Shown here: piece after piece, positions 1 to 8,855 of the stretch | Numbering within the stretch: the first letter of the stretch is position 1 | Layout: each line of letters opens with the position of its first letter | Assembly: GCA_020633655.1 (NCBI GenBank) | Contig: JACKDF010000012.1 | Coordinates: forward strand, 62,001 to 126,000 | Direction: 5' to 3' | Length of the DNA stretch: 64,000 nt | Source: Deferribacteres bacterium | Lineage (GTDB): Bacteria > Zhuqueibacterota > Zhuqueibacteria > Zhuqueibacterales > Geothermadaptataceae | Program-made: the position numbers and the translations under genes | The notes under the pieces: model-generated | What the model was told of the DNA's origin: nothing | The model's input: the letters and a program-made list of their open reading frames with translations, nothing else | Databases searched by the model: none

Positions 1-98
1 AAGCGCGTTCGAAATGACACACTATCAAATTTGCCAAAATAGTACTAATAAAAACTCAAAATTGAAAATTGCTTATTGAATATTGAGTGTTGATTATT

Positions 99-2321
99 TT
101 ACAGGTTATTACCCCAGAATTCGAGCATTTTATTGAACAAATGAATTCTGGCCGCACGGTCTGCAATGCCATGCTTGCGCATGGGATAAAACATCATGTC
201 AAACGGAATGTTCGCCTGCACTAATTCTTCGATGAAATCCCAGGCATTTTGCGGGTGAACGTTATCGTCGTACGTACCGTGAACGAGCATCAGCCTTCCT
301 GACAAATTCTTTGCCTGACGAACGATTGAAGTACTCTCATAACCCTCCGGATTATCCTGCGGTGTTTTCATGGCAAATTCAGCCCATCTCGTGTCGTAAT
401 AATGCCAGTCGGTGACCGGTGCGACAGCAATGCCTGCTTTAAATTCTTTTGTACGGGTCATTGTGTGCAAGGTGAAACTCCCGCCACCACTCCAGCCCCA
501 AATACCAAACCTGTCACCATCAACCCAGGGTTGTGCCTTCAGCCATTTAACACCATCGACGATATCAGCCAACTCGACCGGGCCGATAAATTGCCGTAAG
601 ATCAGATTTTCATACTTTTTACTGATTCCCGCCGCAACACGGTGGTCAAACCGCACCACAAGATAGCCACGGTTCATCAATATCTGGTCGAAATAATTGC
701 CGCTATTCCAGCTGTTAGAAACGGTCGGAGCGGAAGGGCCACCATAAATATTCATGATTACCGGATATTTTTTCGTCGGATCAAAATCTTTCGGTTTCAA
801 TATTTCGGCTGGCATCAAAAAACCGTCAGCTGTTGGGATAGTAAAGAGTTCCGGCAACTGAAAATCCAATGCCTGCAACAGCTCCGGACGCGGTTCAGCG
901 AAGGATTTTACCAGCTTGCCTTTATTTGAATACACCCGCAATGATGGCTGCAGCTTCACACTCGAAAAGATATCAAAATAATATTCACCGTCCGGACTGA
1001 ACACAAGATAATGTGTACCATCCCCATCGGATAATCTTTCCATCCCCGTACCATCGCTATGAATTCGGTATAAATGCCGCTCAATCGAGGACTTTTCAAG
1101 CGCTGAAAAATAAATCCAATCCTTTTCTTCATCGACGGCAGCAATGGTTTTACGTGGATCCCATCCAGCGGAGTTTACCGCCCATTCACCCTTCGTCACT
1201 TGATTGACCAACTGGCCATCGAGGGTAAATTTGTATAAATGGGCGTAGCCATCGCGTTCCGATTGCCAGAGAAAATGTTTGCCATCCTGCAGGAATACGA
1301 GATCGTCGTGCAAATTAACCCAGCAACTGTCCGTCTCCTGCAGAATTAAATTAGCCGTGCCTGTTTTCGCATCAACAAAATAGAGATTCAGCACATCCTG
1401 TGGTCTGTTTAAAGTCTGTACGCTCAATTTTTTGCTGCCGGGAAGCCATTGCACCCTTGGAATATATTCTGGATTTTCATTCTCAAAATTCACCCAGGTC
1501 GTTTTTGCATTTTCAATTTCAACTACGCCAACCCGCACTTTGGGATTGGCCATGCCCGCCTTCGGATAACGCTGCTCGATAACACGCGGTACAACCGGCT
1601 TGAAATCCACAAAATGAGCCACAGCAACCGGAGAATCATCCGTCTGTAGATACGCCAGGCTTTTAGAATCATCCGACCACCAGTATCCAAGGTCACGACG
1701 ACCGAATATTTCTTCCCAATATACCCAGGACACAGTCCCATTCATCAGTGTTGCCGATCCATCTGTGGTGAGACGTTTCTCTGTTTTTTGCTTGAGGTCA
1801 TACACGAATAAATCGTTATCCCGCACGAAGGACAGCATGTTTCCGTCCGGAGCAAAATTGACATTCTTCTCACCTGCCTCCGTTTCCGTAATACGCTGAA
1901 ATTCCGATTTTTGCAAATCGAGAAGAAAAATATCCTGCCCGATTAAATACACGACGCTGCGCCCCTGTTTATCAATGGACTGTGGCCAGTCAAGCGCTTC
2001 CCACGCGCCGTTTTCGCTCAATAGTGCATTTAAACTGGTGAGCGCTTTTTCTTGGTCGAGCGCTTTCTTGATTTTACCGGTTTTCGGATTATAAATTTCG
2101 AACTCTCGTTTTTCCCGTGCTTGGCGCCTGTCTAATAAAAGTGCCGTATTGTTTTCGAACCAGAAAAAACGCGGCAAAACGGTGAGTGTGCTGCTGGAAT
2201 CGCTGTAGATCCATTCGACAGTGATTGGCTGTTTCGTTGTTTGTGCATGGAGCTTTTTCGAAATGCCAAAAGCATACATTAAAACCAAAACAAGCAACAT
2301 ATTCAGGGTAGATTTACGCAT
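99..2321 (-). CDS. S9B dipeptidyl peptidase IV-like serine peptidase, exported
   Basis: 740 residues, a normal length for a bacterial DPP-IV-like prolyl oligopeptidase family (S9) enzyme, which removes dipeptides from peptide N-termini, usually after proline. A signal peptide of about 26 residues ends at HAQ, so the protein is probably periplasmic. Residues 50-480 form the DPPIV N-terminal beta-propeller (for example SWVYWEEIFGRRDLGYWWS, with the double-Glu-type loop that binds the substrate N-terminus). The C-terminal alpha/beta hydrolase carries the nucleophile in GWSGGGS, the Asp in GTYDDNVHPQNA and the His in KHGIADR. The ATG follows a CAGGAAACC stretch that serves as a ribosome site. It is separated from its upstream neighbour by 408 bp and seems to be transcribed alone. 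Family call is secure; exact substrate is not. Confidence 0.93.
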   Translation of the reverse strand: MRKSTLNMLLVLVLMYAFGISKKLHAQTTKQPITVEWIYSDSSSTLTVLPRFFWFENNTALLLDRRQAREKREFEIYNPKTGKIKKALDQEKALTSLNALLSENGAWEALDWPQSIDKQGRSVVYLIGQDIFLLDLQKSEFQRITETEAGEKNVNFAPDGNMLSFVRDNDLFVYDLKQKTEKRLTTDGSATLMNGTVSWVYWEEIFGRRDLGYWWSDDSKSLAYLQTDDSPVAVAHFVDFKPVVPRVIEQRYPKAGMANPKVRVGVVEIENAKTTWVNFENENPEYIPRVQWLPGSKKLSVQTLNRPQDVLNLYFVDAKTGTANLILQETDSCWVNLHDDLVFLQDGKHFLWQSERDGYAHLYKFTLDGQLVNQVTKGEWAVNSAGWDPRKTIAAVDEEKDWIYFSALEKSSIERHLYRIHSDGTGMERLSDGDGTHYLVFSPDGEYYFDIFSSVKLQPSLRVYSNKGKLVKSFAEPRPELLQALDFQLPELFTIPTADGFLMPAEILKPKDFDPTKKYPVIMNIYGGPSAPTVSNSWNSGNYFDQILMNRGYLVVRFDHRVAAGISKKYENLILRQFIGPVELADIVDGVKWLKAQPWVDGDRFGIWGWSGGGSFTLHTMTRTKEFKAGIAVAPVTDWHYYDTRWAEFAMKTPQDNPEGYESTSIVRQAKNLSGRLMLVHGTYDDNVHPQNAWDFIEELVQANIPFDMMFYPMRKHGIADRAARIHLFNKMLEFWGNNL

Positions 2322-2394
2322 TATGGTTTCCTGTTTTTATGTGAATTTGGTATTAGATTTTTGGGCATGTGAAAATCCGAATGTAACTAAAGTG

Positions 2395-2443
2395 AAGGCG
2401 TCTCGCCGAACGGAAGGAGCGTTCTCCTCGGTGAGACACCTTT
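2395..2443. repeat. Imperfect palindrome, AAGGCGTCTCGCCGA family
   Basis: The arm AAGGCGTCTCGCCGA is mirrored by TCGGTGAGACACCTT around a short GA-rich centre. A closely related palindrome (GTCCTCGCTGAGCG ... CTCGGCGAGACGCC) lies in the middle of the MITE-like element at 32190-32325, so this is a dispersed repeat. It lies downstream of the minus-strand aldo/keto reductase-RidA gene and upstream of the peptidase gene. Confidence 0.6.
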
Positions 2444-2590
2444 GGACTAGTGGACGTCAAGATTGAATATGTGGTTTCAGTACCCGAGGGTGTCATGCCG
2501 GTTTGCGTATTTTGCAATACCGGTATCCCATTGTGGTGCCACGTATTTTCAGCATGAGAAAAAATTAAACTGAGTGACAGATATCAGAAG

Positions 2591-2627
2591 ATTCCGGTAT
2601 TCTGCTGGAAAGTGCAGAAACCGGAAT
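2591..2627. repeat. Hairpin ATTCCGGT-TTCTGC / GCAGAA-ACCGGAAT
   Basis: Near-perfect inverted repeat with 14-15 bp arms and a loop of about 8 nt, about 100 bp downstream of the stop of the fused reductase gene. A T-run is absent, so it is more likely an intergenic repeat or mRNA-stabilising stem than a classical terminator. Confidence 0.5.
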
Positions 2628-2729
2628 GACGGGCTTATAACTCACAATTCCAAACTTGACAATGCACTAACGCAAAAAATCATTTAGTTCAAAATTTGTA
2701 AAGCACACTAACATTGTTTTAATATTTTC

Positions 2730-4187
2730 TCAAGTTACCACTGCCTCAACTTCCACCTCAACGAGATACTCATCACCGATGATTCCTGCCTGCACCATGG
2801 TGTTGGCGGGTTTGATATGGGCGAATCGCTCTCCGTGCACACGGGCAAGAATTTCCCAGTCAATCATATTTTTAATGTAAATTCGCGTACGCACCACATC
2901 CTGCAAGCCGCTGCCAAATGCCTGCAGCGCACCTTCGATTTTATCAATAATAAAATGCATTTGTGCTGCAGGATCGCTCCCACCGATATGTTTCGCTCCC
3001 AGCGTGGCTGTGGTTCCGGAAATAAAAATTCTGTTGTCCTGTCGCAAGGCACGGCAAAAACCGGCGATATCTTCCCACGGCGTTCCGCTGAAAATCCGTT
3101 CTCTTCCACGATCACCACGTTCTATTTGATACGGCACGGGCATGGTCTCGAGATGATGGCTTAAATCACCGGAAGCGGTAAGAAATGGTGGCTTGCGGTA
3201 TTCGTCACCGCAATCACCGGGAATAGGATCGAGGTCTTGCAGCACCTCTGCAATGTGTTTGTGATCCTCCGCATCGAGTTGAAATTGGAATAAACGTCGG
3301 TTATCCTCAATGTGCTCACTTTTCCCCAACCGCGCACCGATGATGATGCCGGCAACAGCGGGTTTTTCCAGAATATAGCGGCAGGCAATGTTTGCGATTG
3401 ACACCTCGTGCCTCGTTGCAATTTTTTGCAAAACGTGCAGCAGATTTTGAAATTTAACCCAGCCACCGGCACCATCGATGAAACGTTTGTATTTGTTTTG
3501 CGACCAGGTCGGTAAATCCTTCTGTGATGGCTCTGGTTTGTTCAGCCATTTTTCTGTGAGAAAACCGCCGGCAACGGTGCCAAATGCCAGAATTTTAATG
3601 CCATGGCGCAGGCATAATTCCTGCATTTGTGCCCCCGCACGTTGGTCGAGCAATGAAAAACACACCTGGTTCGAGACAACATCAATGCCGCTGTGCACGA
3701 CGATACGCAAGTGGGCCGTATCCACATTCGTCAATCCGAGATGCCGTATCAATCCTTCTTCTTTCAATTCCTGCAACCAGAAGAGACAATCGAGCCAGAC
3801 CGGATCTGCATAATTCCAGGCATGAAATTGCAGTAAATCAATTTGACTCTTTTGCATACGATCCAAAGAACGCTGCACTGCAGTGCGTACATCGTCGCTG
3901 GTAACCGGGCCCGGTTTTGGAACCCATTTGGTGAAGAGCTGCGCTTCGCCTGTGTACTCTTGCGCAAACAACCCGGCGATTTCTTCGGCTGAACCGTAAT
4001 GATCCGCCATATCAAAGGTCGTGAAGCCGGCATCGGCATAGGAGACCATAGCCTGCACAGCACGTTGCCGATCCACTTTACCACCATCCCGTTCCATGTC
4101 GGCAATCTGCCAGAGTCCGGTGAGTACACGCGCGATAGAGAATCCCGGAGCCAATTCTGTTCGTTGTATTTGTGCTTGCATTTCCAT
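2730..4187 (-). CDS. Aldo/keto reductase fused to a RidA (YjgF/YER057c/UK114) domain
   Basis: 485 residues in two domains. Residues 1 to about 330 are an aldo/keto reductase TIM barrel with the usual tetrad elements: Asp and Tyr in TFDMADHYGSAEE, Lys in LFTKWVPKP and His in LQFHAWNY. Residues about 345-485 are a RidA-like domain (IFISGTTATLG, VVRTRIYIKNM, and an end reading YLVEVEVEAVVT). RidA enzymes hydrolyse reactive enamine/imine intermediates, so the fusion may reduce a carbonyl and clear an imine by-product, or use the domain as a ligand sensor; this is inference. The ATG directly abuts the TAA of the upstream permease with no spacer, and GGAG in the permease's last codons serves as its ribosome site, so the two are translationally coupled. 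The substrate is unknown; the permease suggests an amino acid or amine derivative. Confidence 0.9.
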   Translation of the reverse strand: MEMQAQIQRTELAPGFSIARVLTGLWQIADMERDGGKVDRQRAVQAMVSYADAGFTTFDMADHYGSAEEIAGLFAQEYTGEAQLFTKWVPKPGPVTSDDVRTAVQRSLDRMQKSQIDLLQFHAWNYADPVWLDCLFWLQELKEEGLIRHLGLTNVDTAHLRIVVHSGIDVVSNQVCFSLLDQRAGAQMQELCLRHGIKILAFGTVAGGFLTEKWLNKPEPSQKDLPTWSQNKYKRFIDGAGGWVKFQNLLHVLQKIATRHEVSIANIACRYILEKPAVAGIIIGARLGKSEHIEDNRRLFQFQLDAEDHKHIAEVLQDLDPIPGDCGDEYRKPPFLTASGDLSHHLETMPVPYQIERGDRGRERIFSGTPWEDIAGFCRALRQDNRIFISGTTATLGAKHIGGSDPAAQMHFIIDKIEGALQAFGSGLQDVVRTRIYIKNMIDWEILARVHGERFAHIKPANTMVQAGIIGDEYLVEVEVEAVVT

Positions 4188-5699
4188 TTACTCCGGCGGT
4201 AATTGTGAAAACAAGGCGTGCACATCCACACCGGATTGCTTCAGTTTTCGGTATTCCCGCAGGTAGATGGCCGAGGCCACAACCATAACAAGTATCCAAA
4301 CTGGCGTGGAATGGTAGTACCAGGCGGCAACCGTACTTGTCAGGTCTTTTATGATGTGAACGATTAAAAATCCTCCCAGAAAGACAATACCAAACAGCGC
4401 AAGGGGGACTTGCACAATCTTCGATTTGACTACAGTAATATTTGCAGCAATCTCCGGATTCCTTTTCGGCAAAGTCAAAACTGATAAACACATCAGGCCA
4501 AAATTTACCAGCATTGAAGTTACGAGAATATCAACACCGAGAAAAAAATCGCCGGCGAGATGGCTGCCGACAATACCGACGGAAGCCATGAGTCCACTGG
4601 CGAGAATGGCAAAGTGGGGTGTGTGCCACATCGGGTGAATCTGCGCGATGCGTTTTGGAAAGATGCCATCCTCCGCCCAGGCAAACATGAGCCGTGATAC
4701 GGCGAGAATCATCGCGGGCAAATCATTGATTAATGCGACGGCAGCTCCGGCAACAATAACGACCGTCCAGCCTGGCGACAGCAGATAACCTAAAAGTCCC
4801 GGCGCCGTTAAATCTCTTTGTGTCGCTTCTTCGGCGATATAAGTCCATGGCACAGCGTGATAAACAGCAGCGGTAAATAAAATATAGAAGGATCCGACCG
4901 TAATCACCGCAATGGCAATTGCCAATGGCAGCGTCCGGCCGGGATTACGCGCTTCACTGCCAGCCTGGGCGATGGAATCAAAACCGATGAAGCTGGCAAA
5001 GAGCAATGCCGATGCAGCAAGGTAGGTGGAAAAATGAAAATCCGGTGTGGTCGCCGCAGAAATAGTCCGGCCCTCGCGCTCGAATACGGCAGCCACAAAT
5101 TCCTGCTGATTGAAAGAAAATCCCGCAATAATTACCACGCTGCCAAGGGCAAACATCAAAAACATGAGGGGTATCAATGTTTGTTCGTAGAGTTTAAGAC
5201 CGCGAAGGTTCACCAGCACAAATGTCCACAGAAACACAAGAGCGAGCACCAAGCGTACGCTGCCGGTGTCCAAAATGTGCGCCACATCCTGCCAGCCAAC
5301 TGCCGCTGCGATGTCGCGCACAAATGGAATGAGCACATAAGACACCACACCAATCGCGATGGAGAGCCCGAACCACTGGGAAAAACTGGCGACAAATCCC
5401 AGATAGGGATTCAACGCGCGGCTGGCATAAACGTAACTCCCGCCGGCACGGGGCATCGCAGAAGCGAGAATGGCGTAGGCAACCGCGGCAAACAAAGCCG
5501 GAACAGCGGCAAACAGGTAGGCTGGTAAAACGTAAGGCCCGATTCCTGGAACATTTCGTTGAATCATAAAGGGGATGACGTTGATTGCCGCACCCAGCAT
5601 CGAGCAGATGCCGGTTGCAGCAAGACCGAGTAAACCCATCTGTCGGACTAATCCCGAAGATTTTTGTATTGCTGGAGCTTGTGAATTCTTTTTATTCAT
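4188..5699 (-). CDS. APC-superfamily amino acid/polyamine permease
   Basis: 503 residues from the ATG at 5699; a GTG two codons upstream is less likely because GGGGTG sits 4 nt before the ATG. About 12 hydrophobic helices with the APC hallmark near the N-terminus (LGLAATGICSMLGAAINVIPFM) and a Ser/Gly-rich segment IGFDSIAQAGSEARNPGRTLP, which matches the family's cytoplasmic loop after helix 6. An inner-membrane importer, probably of an amino acid or amine. The start overlaps the stop of the DUF885 gene by 8 nt (ATGAATAA), and its own stop abuts the fused reductase, so the three genes form one coupled operon transcribed from about 7.4 kb toward 2.7 kb. The substrate cannot be read from the sequence. 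Confidence 0.9.
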   Translation of the reverse strand: MNKKNSQAPAIQKSSGLVRQMGLLGLAATGICSMLGAAINVIPFMIQRNVPGIGPYVLPAYLFAAVPALFAAVAYAILASAMPRAGGSYVYASRALNPYLGFVASFSQWFGLSIAIGVVSYVLIPFVRDIAAAVGWQDVAHILDTGSVRLVLALVFLWTFVLVNLRGLKLYEQTLIPLMFLMFALGSVVIIAGFSFNQQEFVAAVFEREGRTISAATTPDFHFSTYLAASALLFASFIGFDSIAQAGSEARNPGRTLPLAIAIAVITVGSFYILFTAAVYHAVPWTYIAEEATQRDLTAPGLLGYLLSPGWTVVIVAGAAVALINDLPAMILAVSRLMFAWAEDGIFPKRIAQIHPMWHTPHFAILASGLMASVGIVGSHLAGDFFLGVDILVTSMLVNFGLMCLSVLTLPKRNPEIAANITVVKSKIVQVPLALFGIVFLGGFLIVHIIKDLTSTVAAWYYHSTPVWILVMVVASAIYLREYRKLKQSGVDVHALFSQLPPE

Positions 5700-7389
5700 G
5701 GACACCCCGGTTTGCGAAAAATTGGCTCACACCATCTTCCAACCCCAGATATTCCCAACGCTGCAGTGCTATAGGCACATTGCCATTTTCCATCAGGTAA
5801 TCATGAAATTCCCGCAAGTTGAATTTATCATCCATTTTGATTTTAGCATCGCTAAGGAATTTCAGGATTTGAATTTTGCCGATTTGATAGCTGATAGCCT
5901 GCCCGGGATTGTATGCAAAAAATCCCGCTTCACCGACGGCTGTCTCTTCGTCCATAGGCACACTTTCGGCAAGAAAGTCGCCGCCTTGTTCAATGGAAAA
6001 AGTGCCGAGGGCTAACTGAATATCGATTTCCACACGAAGTGCCCGTAAGCGCATAAAATTATAAATGATTTCCCGCGTGTGCGGTCGGTCATCAAACAGA
6101 CCAAATTGCAGCAGCAATTCTTCGACGTATAAACCAATTCCCTCAATCGGCCCCGAATCCACGAAGCGTCTGCGACTGGGGTTGTCATTTTTCCACGATC
6201 TGGCGAGTTGAAAATAATGACCGGGGATTCCTTCGTGCACAATAATCGGTCGCGGATCCTGCGCCATGGTGCGGTAAAAATACGGCAAATCCGGCCCTGG
6301 AGCTGGAATATAACGGGAGGCATCCTCGCCGAGACGACTTTCACCGGTGAAGTCCGTCGCCACGCCGATGTACGATAATGGCGCGACCCAGGCAGGAAAT
6401 CTATAGTTGTTAAAATGCTGCAGCCATGGAGGAACCGTCATGATATTCTTCTGTTCGAGAAAATCCCGAATGGCTTGTTCATCGTTTTTCGCCTGTGCAA
6501 TTTGTTGCTCGATCGTTCGAAACAAACCCGGTTTTTGCAGATCCGCATTGCGTGTCTTTTCCATGGCTTCAAAGGCAACCGCTCTGTACCATTCCATACG
6601 CCCTTGTTGCAGCAGTTCCTCTGGTGAATTCGGAATCAGAGCGATGTTTTTCAGAAAATAGACATAAGCGTCGCGACCACAACTGAAATTTGCCTGCATT
6701 CCCGGCAAGGCTTTTTCAAGCCAATCACGGTAGTTTTCCAGCGACTGAATCGCGGCTTTGAATGCTTTATCGAAGGCATTGTTCGATTTTGAGATGCCGT
6801 TTTGTTTGAGTGCTTTTTGCACATCCTGCAGTTTTGGACCAATTTCTTGCAGATTTTCCTGGGCGATCTTTGCAAATGGGCCTGAGGGTTCGGTGAGATT
6901 CCCTTGCGCATCCTGAATTGTTTTGGGGATGGACTGGAGGACGCAAAGGATATTTTTCAAGCGCCTTTCCTCAAGGGGGGTATTGATAATGAGCAATTCG
7001 TACAGCGCTCCGATCGTCTGCTGTACGTAAAAATCCGGGTTGCGGTGCGGATTGCGCAACACGTTGAGCTCCCAGTTTACTCTTTCGATGGCCGAACGCA
7101 GGCACAGGTAGTCGACGCTATCGGAGCGTGTCCAGTTCTCTTTGGAGAGTGCGTGCAATTTGCTGCGAAAATCGCTGTATTTCGCACGGTAATTCGTAAG
7201 CGCGGCGGCGGAATAGTCCGGTTGCCAGCAGTCTGGACGCTCAACACGCAGAATATCATCCGAGGTTGCAGGCTGGGTTACGAAACGCCATTGCCAGAAT
7301 TCACTGGCCAAATTTTGCAGGTTTTCAGCTGGTTGGGCAAGAGATAATACCGGGAGTATTATTAAAAACACTATTTTCAAGGAATGCAT
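5692..7389 (-). CDS. DUF885 family protein, putative secreted metal-dependent hydrolase
   Basis: 565 residues, normal for DUF885. A signal peptide of about 19 residues ends near SLAQ. The family signature HEGIPGHYFQ is present (about residue 385-395), a zinc-peptidase-like HExxxGH arrangement, followed by EGIGLYVEELL, which could supply the third ligand. Members are often annotated as uncharacterised or as X-Pro dipeptidyl-type hydrolases; the reaction is not established here. It is first in the operon with the APC permease and the reductase-RidA fusion. A plausible reading is that it releases a small amino compound outside the membrane, the permease imports it and the reductase-RidA protein modifies it. 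GGAG lies about 9 nt upstream of the ATG. Confidence 0.88.
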   Translation of the reverse strand: MHSLKIVFLIILPVLSLAQPAENLQNLASEFWQWRFVTQPATSDDILRVERPDCWQPDYSAAALTNYRAKYSDFRSKLHALSKENWTRSDSVDYLCLRSAIERVNWELNVLRNPHRNPDFYVQQTIGALYELLIINTPLEERRLKNILCVLQSIPKTIQDAQGNLTEPSGPFAKIAQENLQEIGPKLQDVQKALKQNGISKSNNAFDKAFKAAIQSLENYRDWLEKALPGMQANFSCGRDAYVYFLKNIALIPNSPEELLQQGRMEWYRAVAFEAMEKTRNADLQKPGLFRTIEQQIAQAKNDEQAIRDFLEQKNIMTVPPWLQHFNNYRFPAWVAPLSYIGVATDFTGESRLGEDASRYIPAPGPDLPYFYRTMAQDPRPIIVHEGIPGHYFQLARSWKNDNPSRRRFVDSGPIEGIGLYVEELLLQFGLFDDRPHTREIIYNFMRLRALRVEIDIQLALGTFSIEQGGDFLAESVPMDEETAVGEAGFFAYNPGQAISYQIGKIQILKFLSDAKIKMDDKFNLREFHDYLMENGNVPIALQRWEYLGLEDGVSQFFANRGVHE

Positions 7390-7498
7390 CCAGTTTCTCC
7401 AATTGCGATAGTTTAGAAGATTTTCAGCAAGCTGGAATCCGCTTTAAGGACCACGAATTACACAAATTTACACGAATAAAAACGTAACTATTTTGTTT

Positions 7499-7577
7499 GA
7501 TTCGGAGAGAAATGGACCCTGAGCTTGTCGAAGCGGTGTCCTGAGTTTATCGAAGGGGGCGCATTTCTCTCCAAATC
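7499..7577. repeat. Small element with 16-bp terminal inverted repeats enclosing CTGAGCTTGTCGAAG motifs
   Basis: Left end GATTCGGAGAGAAATG (7499-7514) and right end CATTTCTCTCCAAATC (7562-7577) are inverted copies with one mismatch. Between them lie two tandem versions of the common intergenic motif CCTGAGCTTGTCGAAG, and an inverted one follows at 7591-7608. The structure resembles a palindromic intergenic element rather than a gene. A further copy of the CTTCGACAAGCTCAGTG motif occurs at 43418-43445. Confidence 0.55.
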
Positions 7578-7634
7578 AGCGAACGCTCCCGTTTCGGCAA
7601 GCTCAGCGTCCGCTTAGTGGCTAAACAGTTACGG

Positions 7635-8531
7635 TCAAATAGATTTCAGCGTTGAATTAATCCGTCGGATATTGTCGCGCAGGTGGTCGATATTGTCGAC
7701 ACCGATGGTCATCGCATCAACGTTACCGCTGCCAAGTACGTAGTGCAACGAACTGTCCCGTTGGGATTCTTCGGTGAGCTTGCCACAGCCGAAAATCTTC
7801 ATGCCAACAATGCCCTTGCCGTTGTCATGCGCTTCTTTAAGGACTGGCATCACAACTTCCGGTGGCCCATCCATGCGGGCACCCTGGTTATTGATGCGCG
7901 TCAGAATGACATCAACCCAATCACTTTTTGCGGCGGCTTTGAGCGCATCCAATGTATGGCAGGAGACGCCGACGGCCCGAATTTCCCCGCGTTCCTTTGC
8001 TGCAGACATGGCATCACGCAGGGCCGCATCTTCCTGTTCCCAGTTCCCCGATTCACGGCAGTGGATGAGCACGATATCGAAATAATCACAGCCGGTTTCT
8101 TTGCGAAAACGGTCAAACGTCGGTTGAAACCCCTGGTACTGCAGCCAATAGGTACTGCGTGTCCAGATTTTTGTGAGCACGGTGAGTTTCTCACGCGGGA
8201 GAAATTTGAGTGTGTTGCGAAAAAATCGATGACTGCCATAGATGTCTGCCAGATCCATGAAGGACACACCGTGGTCGTAGGCTTGTTGCAAAAGTTCAGC
8301 AAATCCCTTCATCCCCAGGTCCGTCTGTTGCGAGTGGAATTCCCAACCAAAGGAACCTGTACCAAATGCCAGCCGCGAGGTTTCGATACCGCTTTTCCCA
8401 AGCACGACCCGGTCAATTAATTCCTCCGCTGCAAAACTGTTTTTGCCTGGCCAAAAGGCATTCCCTACAGCTAATGCAGCCGCTCCGCCTGCTGATCTCT
8501 GCAAAAATTGACGTCTGGAAATTCGAAACAT
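7635..8531 (-). CDS. Tat-exported aldo/keto reductase
   Basis: 298 residues from the ATG at 8531, chosen because GAGGAGG lies 5-11 nt upstream; a TTG five codons earlier overlaps that ribosome site. The N-terminus has a twin-arginine signal, SRRQFLQRS followed by an Ala-rich stretch, so the protein should be folded with its cofactor and exported. The reductase barrel follows, with Asp/Tyr in FMDLADIYGS, Lys in LTKIWTRS and His in ILIHCRESG, and the cofactor segment TIGVDNIDHLRDNI near the end. About 260 residues of barrel fit the short Tat-linked aldo/keto reductases found in FCB bacteria. Monocistronic by spacing. Substrate unknown. Confidence 0.9.
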   Translation of the reverse strand: MFRISRRQFLQRSAGGAAALAVGNAFWPGKNSFAAEELIDRVVLGKSGIETSRLAFGTGSFGWEFHSQQTDLGMKGFAELLQQAYDHGVSFMDLADIYGSHRFFRNTLKFLPREKLTVLTKIWTRSTYWLQYQGFQPTFDRFRKETGCDYFDIVLIHCRESGNWEQEDAALRDAMSAAKERGEIRAVGVSCHTLDALKAAAKSDWVDVILTRINNQGARMDGPPEVVMPVLKEAHDNGKGIVGMKIFGCGKLTEESQRDSSLHYVLGSGNVDAMTIGVDNIDHLRDNIRRINSTLKSI

Positions 8532-8675
8532 GTGCACCCTCCTCAAGTGTCTTAACCAAGAATTCGTATTTGGAATTAAATCATTTTTTTTAAATTAAAA
8601 AAGAATTTACTCATAACAACACCCGTTGATAAACGGAGCGAACAGATTGTTTTCCGAGTATTTGAGGACGCAGTT

Positions 8676-8810
8676 TTGAGAAAAGTAATCGTACTAACAC
8701 TTATTTCTCTCGATGGCGTCAAACAAGCCGAGGGCAGCCACTGGAAGATGCCAGCGGCAGATTTATCTATGAGGGCCAAATTCTCAGATCGACCAGTAGA
8801 AGGTAAATGA
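8676..8810 (+). pseudogene. Remnant of a DHFR/RibD C-terminal-like reductase gene
   Basis: The plus strand reads LRKVIVLTLISLDGVKQAEGSH in one frame. This matches the typical N-terminus of the dihydrofolate reductase-like / RibD C-terminal family (RKVIxxxxxSLDGxxQxPG). The reading becomes unlike the family after about 20 residues and stops at 8810, where a full gene would run about 180 residues. There is no ATG; only TTG begins the match. I read it as a deletion remnant. Confidence 0.55.
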
Positions 8811-8855
8811 ACCGGTCATTCAATCTGTTCGACGCAAAACAAAAAAGAGACAGCA

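Larger units (their letters stand above)
2322..2729. other. Intergenic stretch with two palindromic elements
   Basis: 408 bp without a credible gene. It holds two imperfect palindromes, listed separately, and otherwise low-complexity AT-rich DNA. No start signal or conserved reading frame was seen. Confidence 0.6.

Noticed and set aside
7683..8420. Long open frame antisense to the Tat aldo/keto reductase
   Set aside because: It lies wholly opposite a well-supported gene, has no start signal and its translation resembles no family; a composition shadow.
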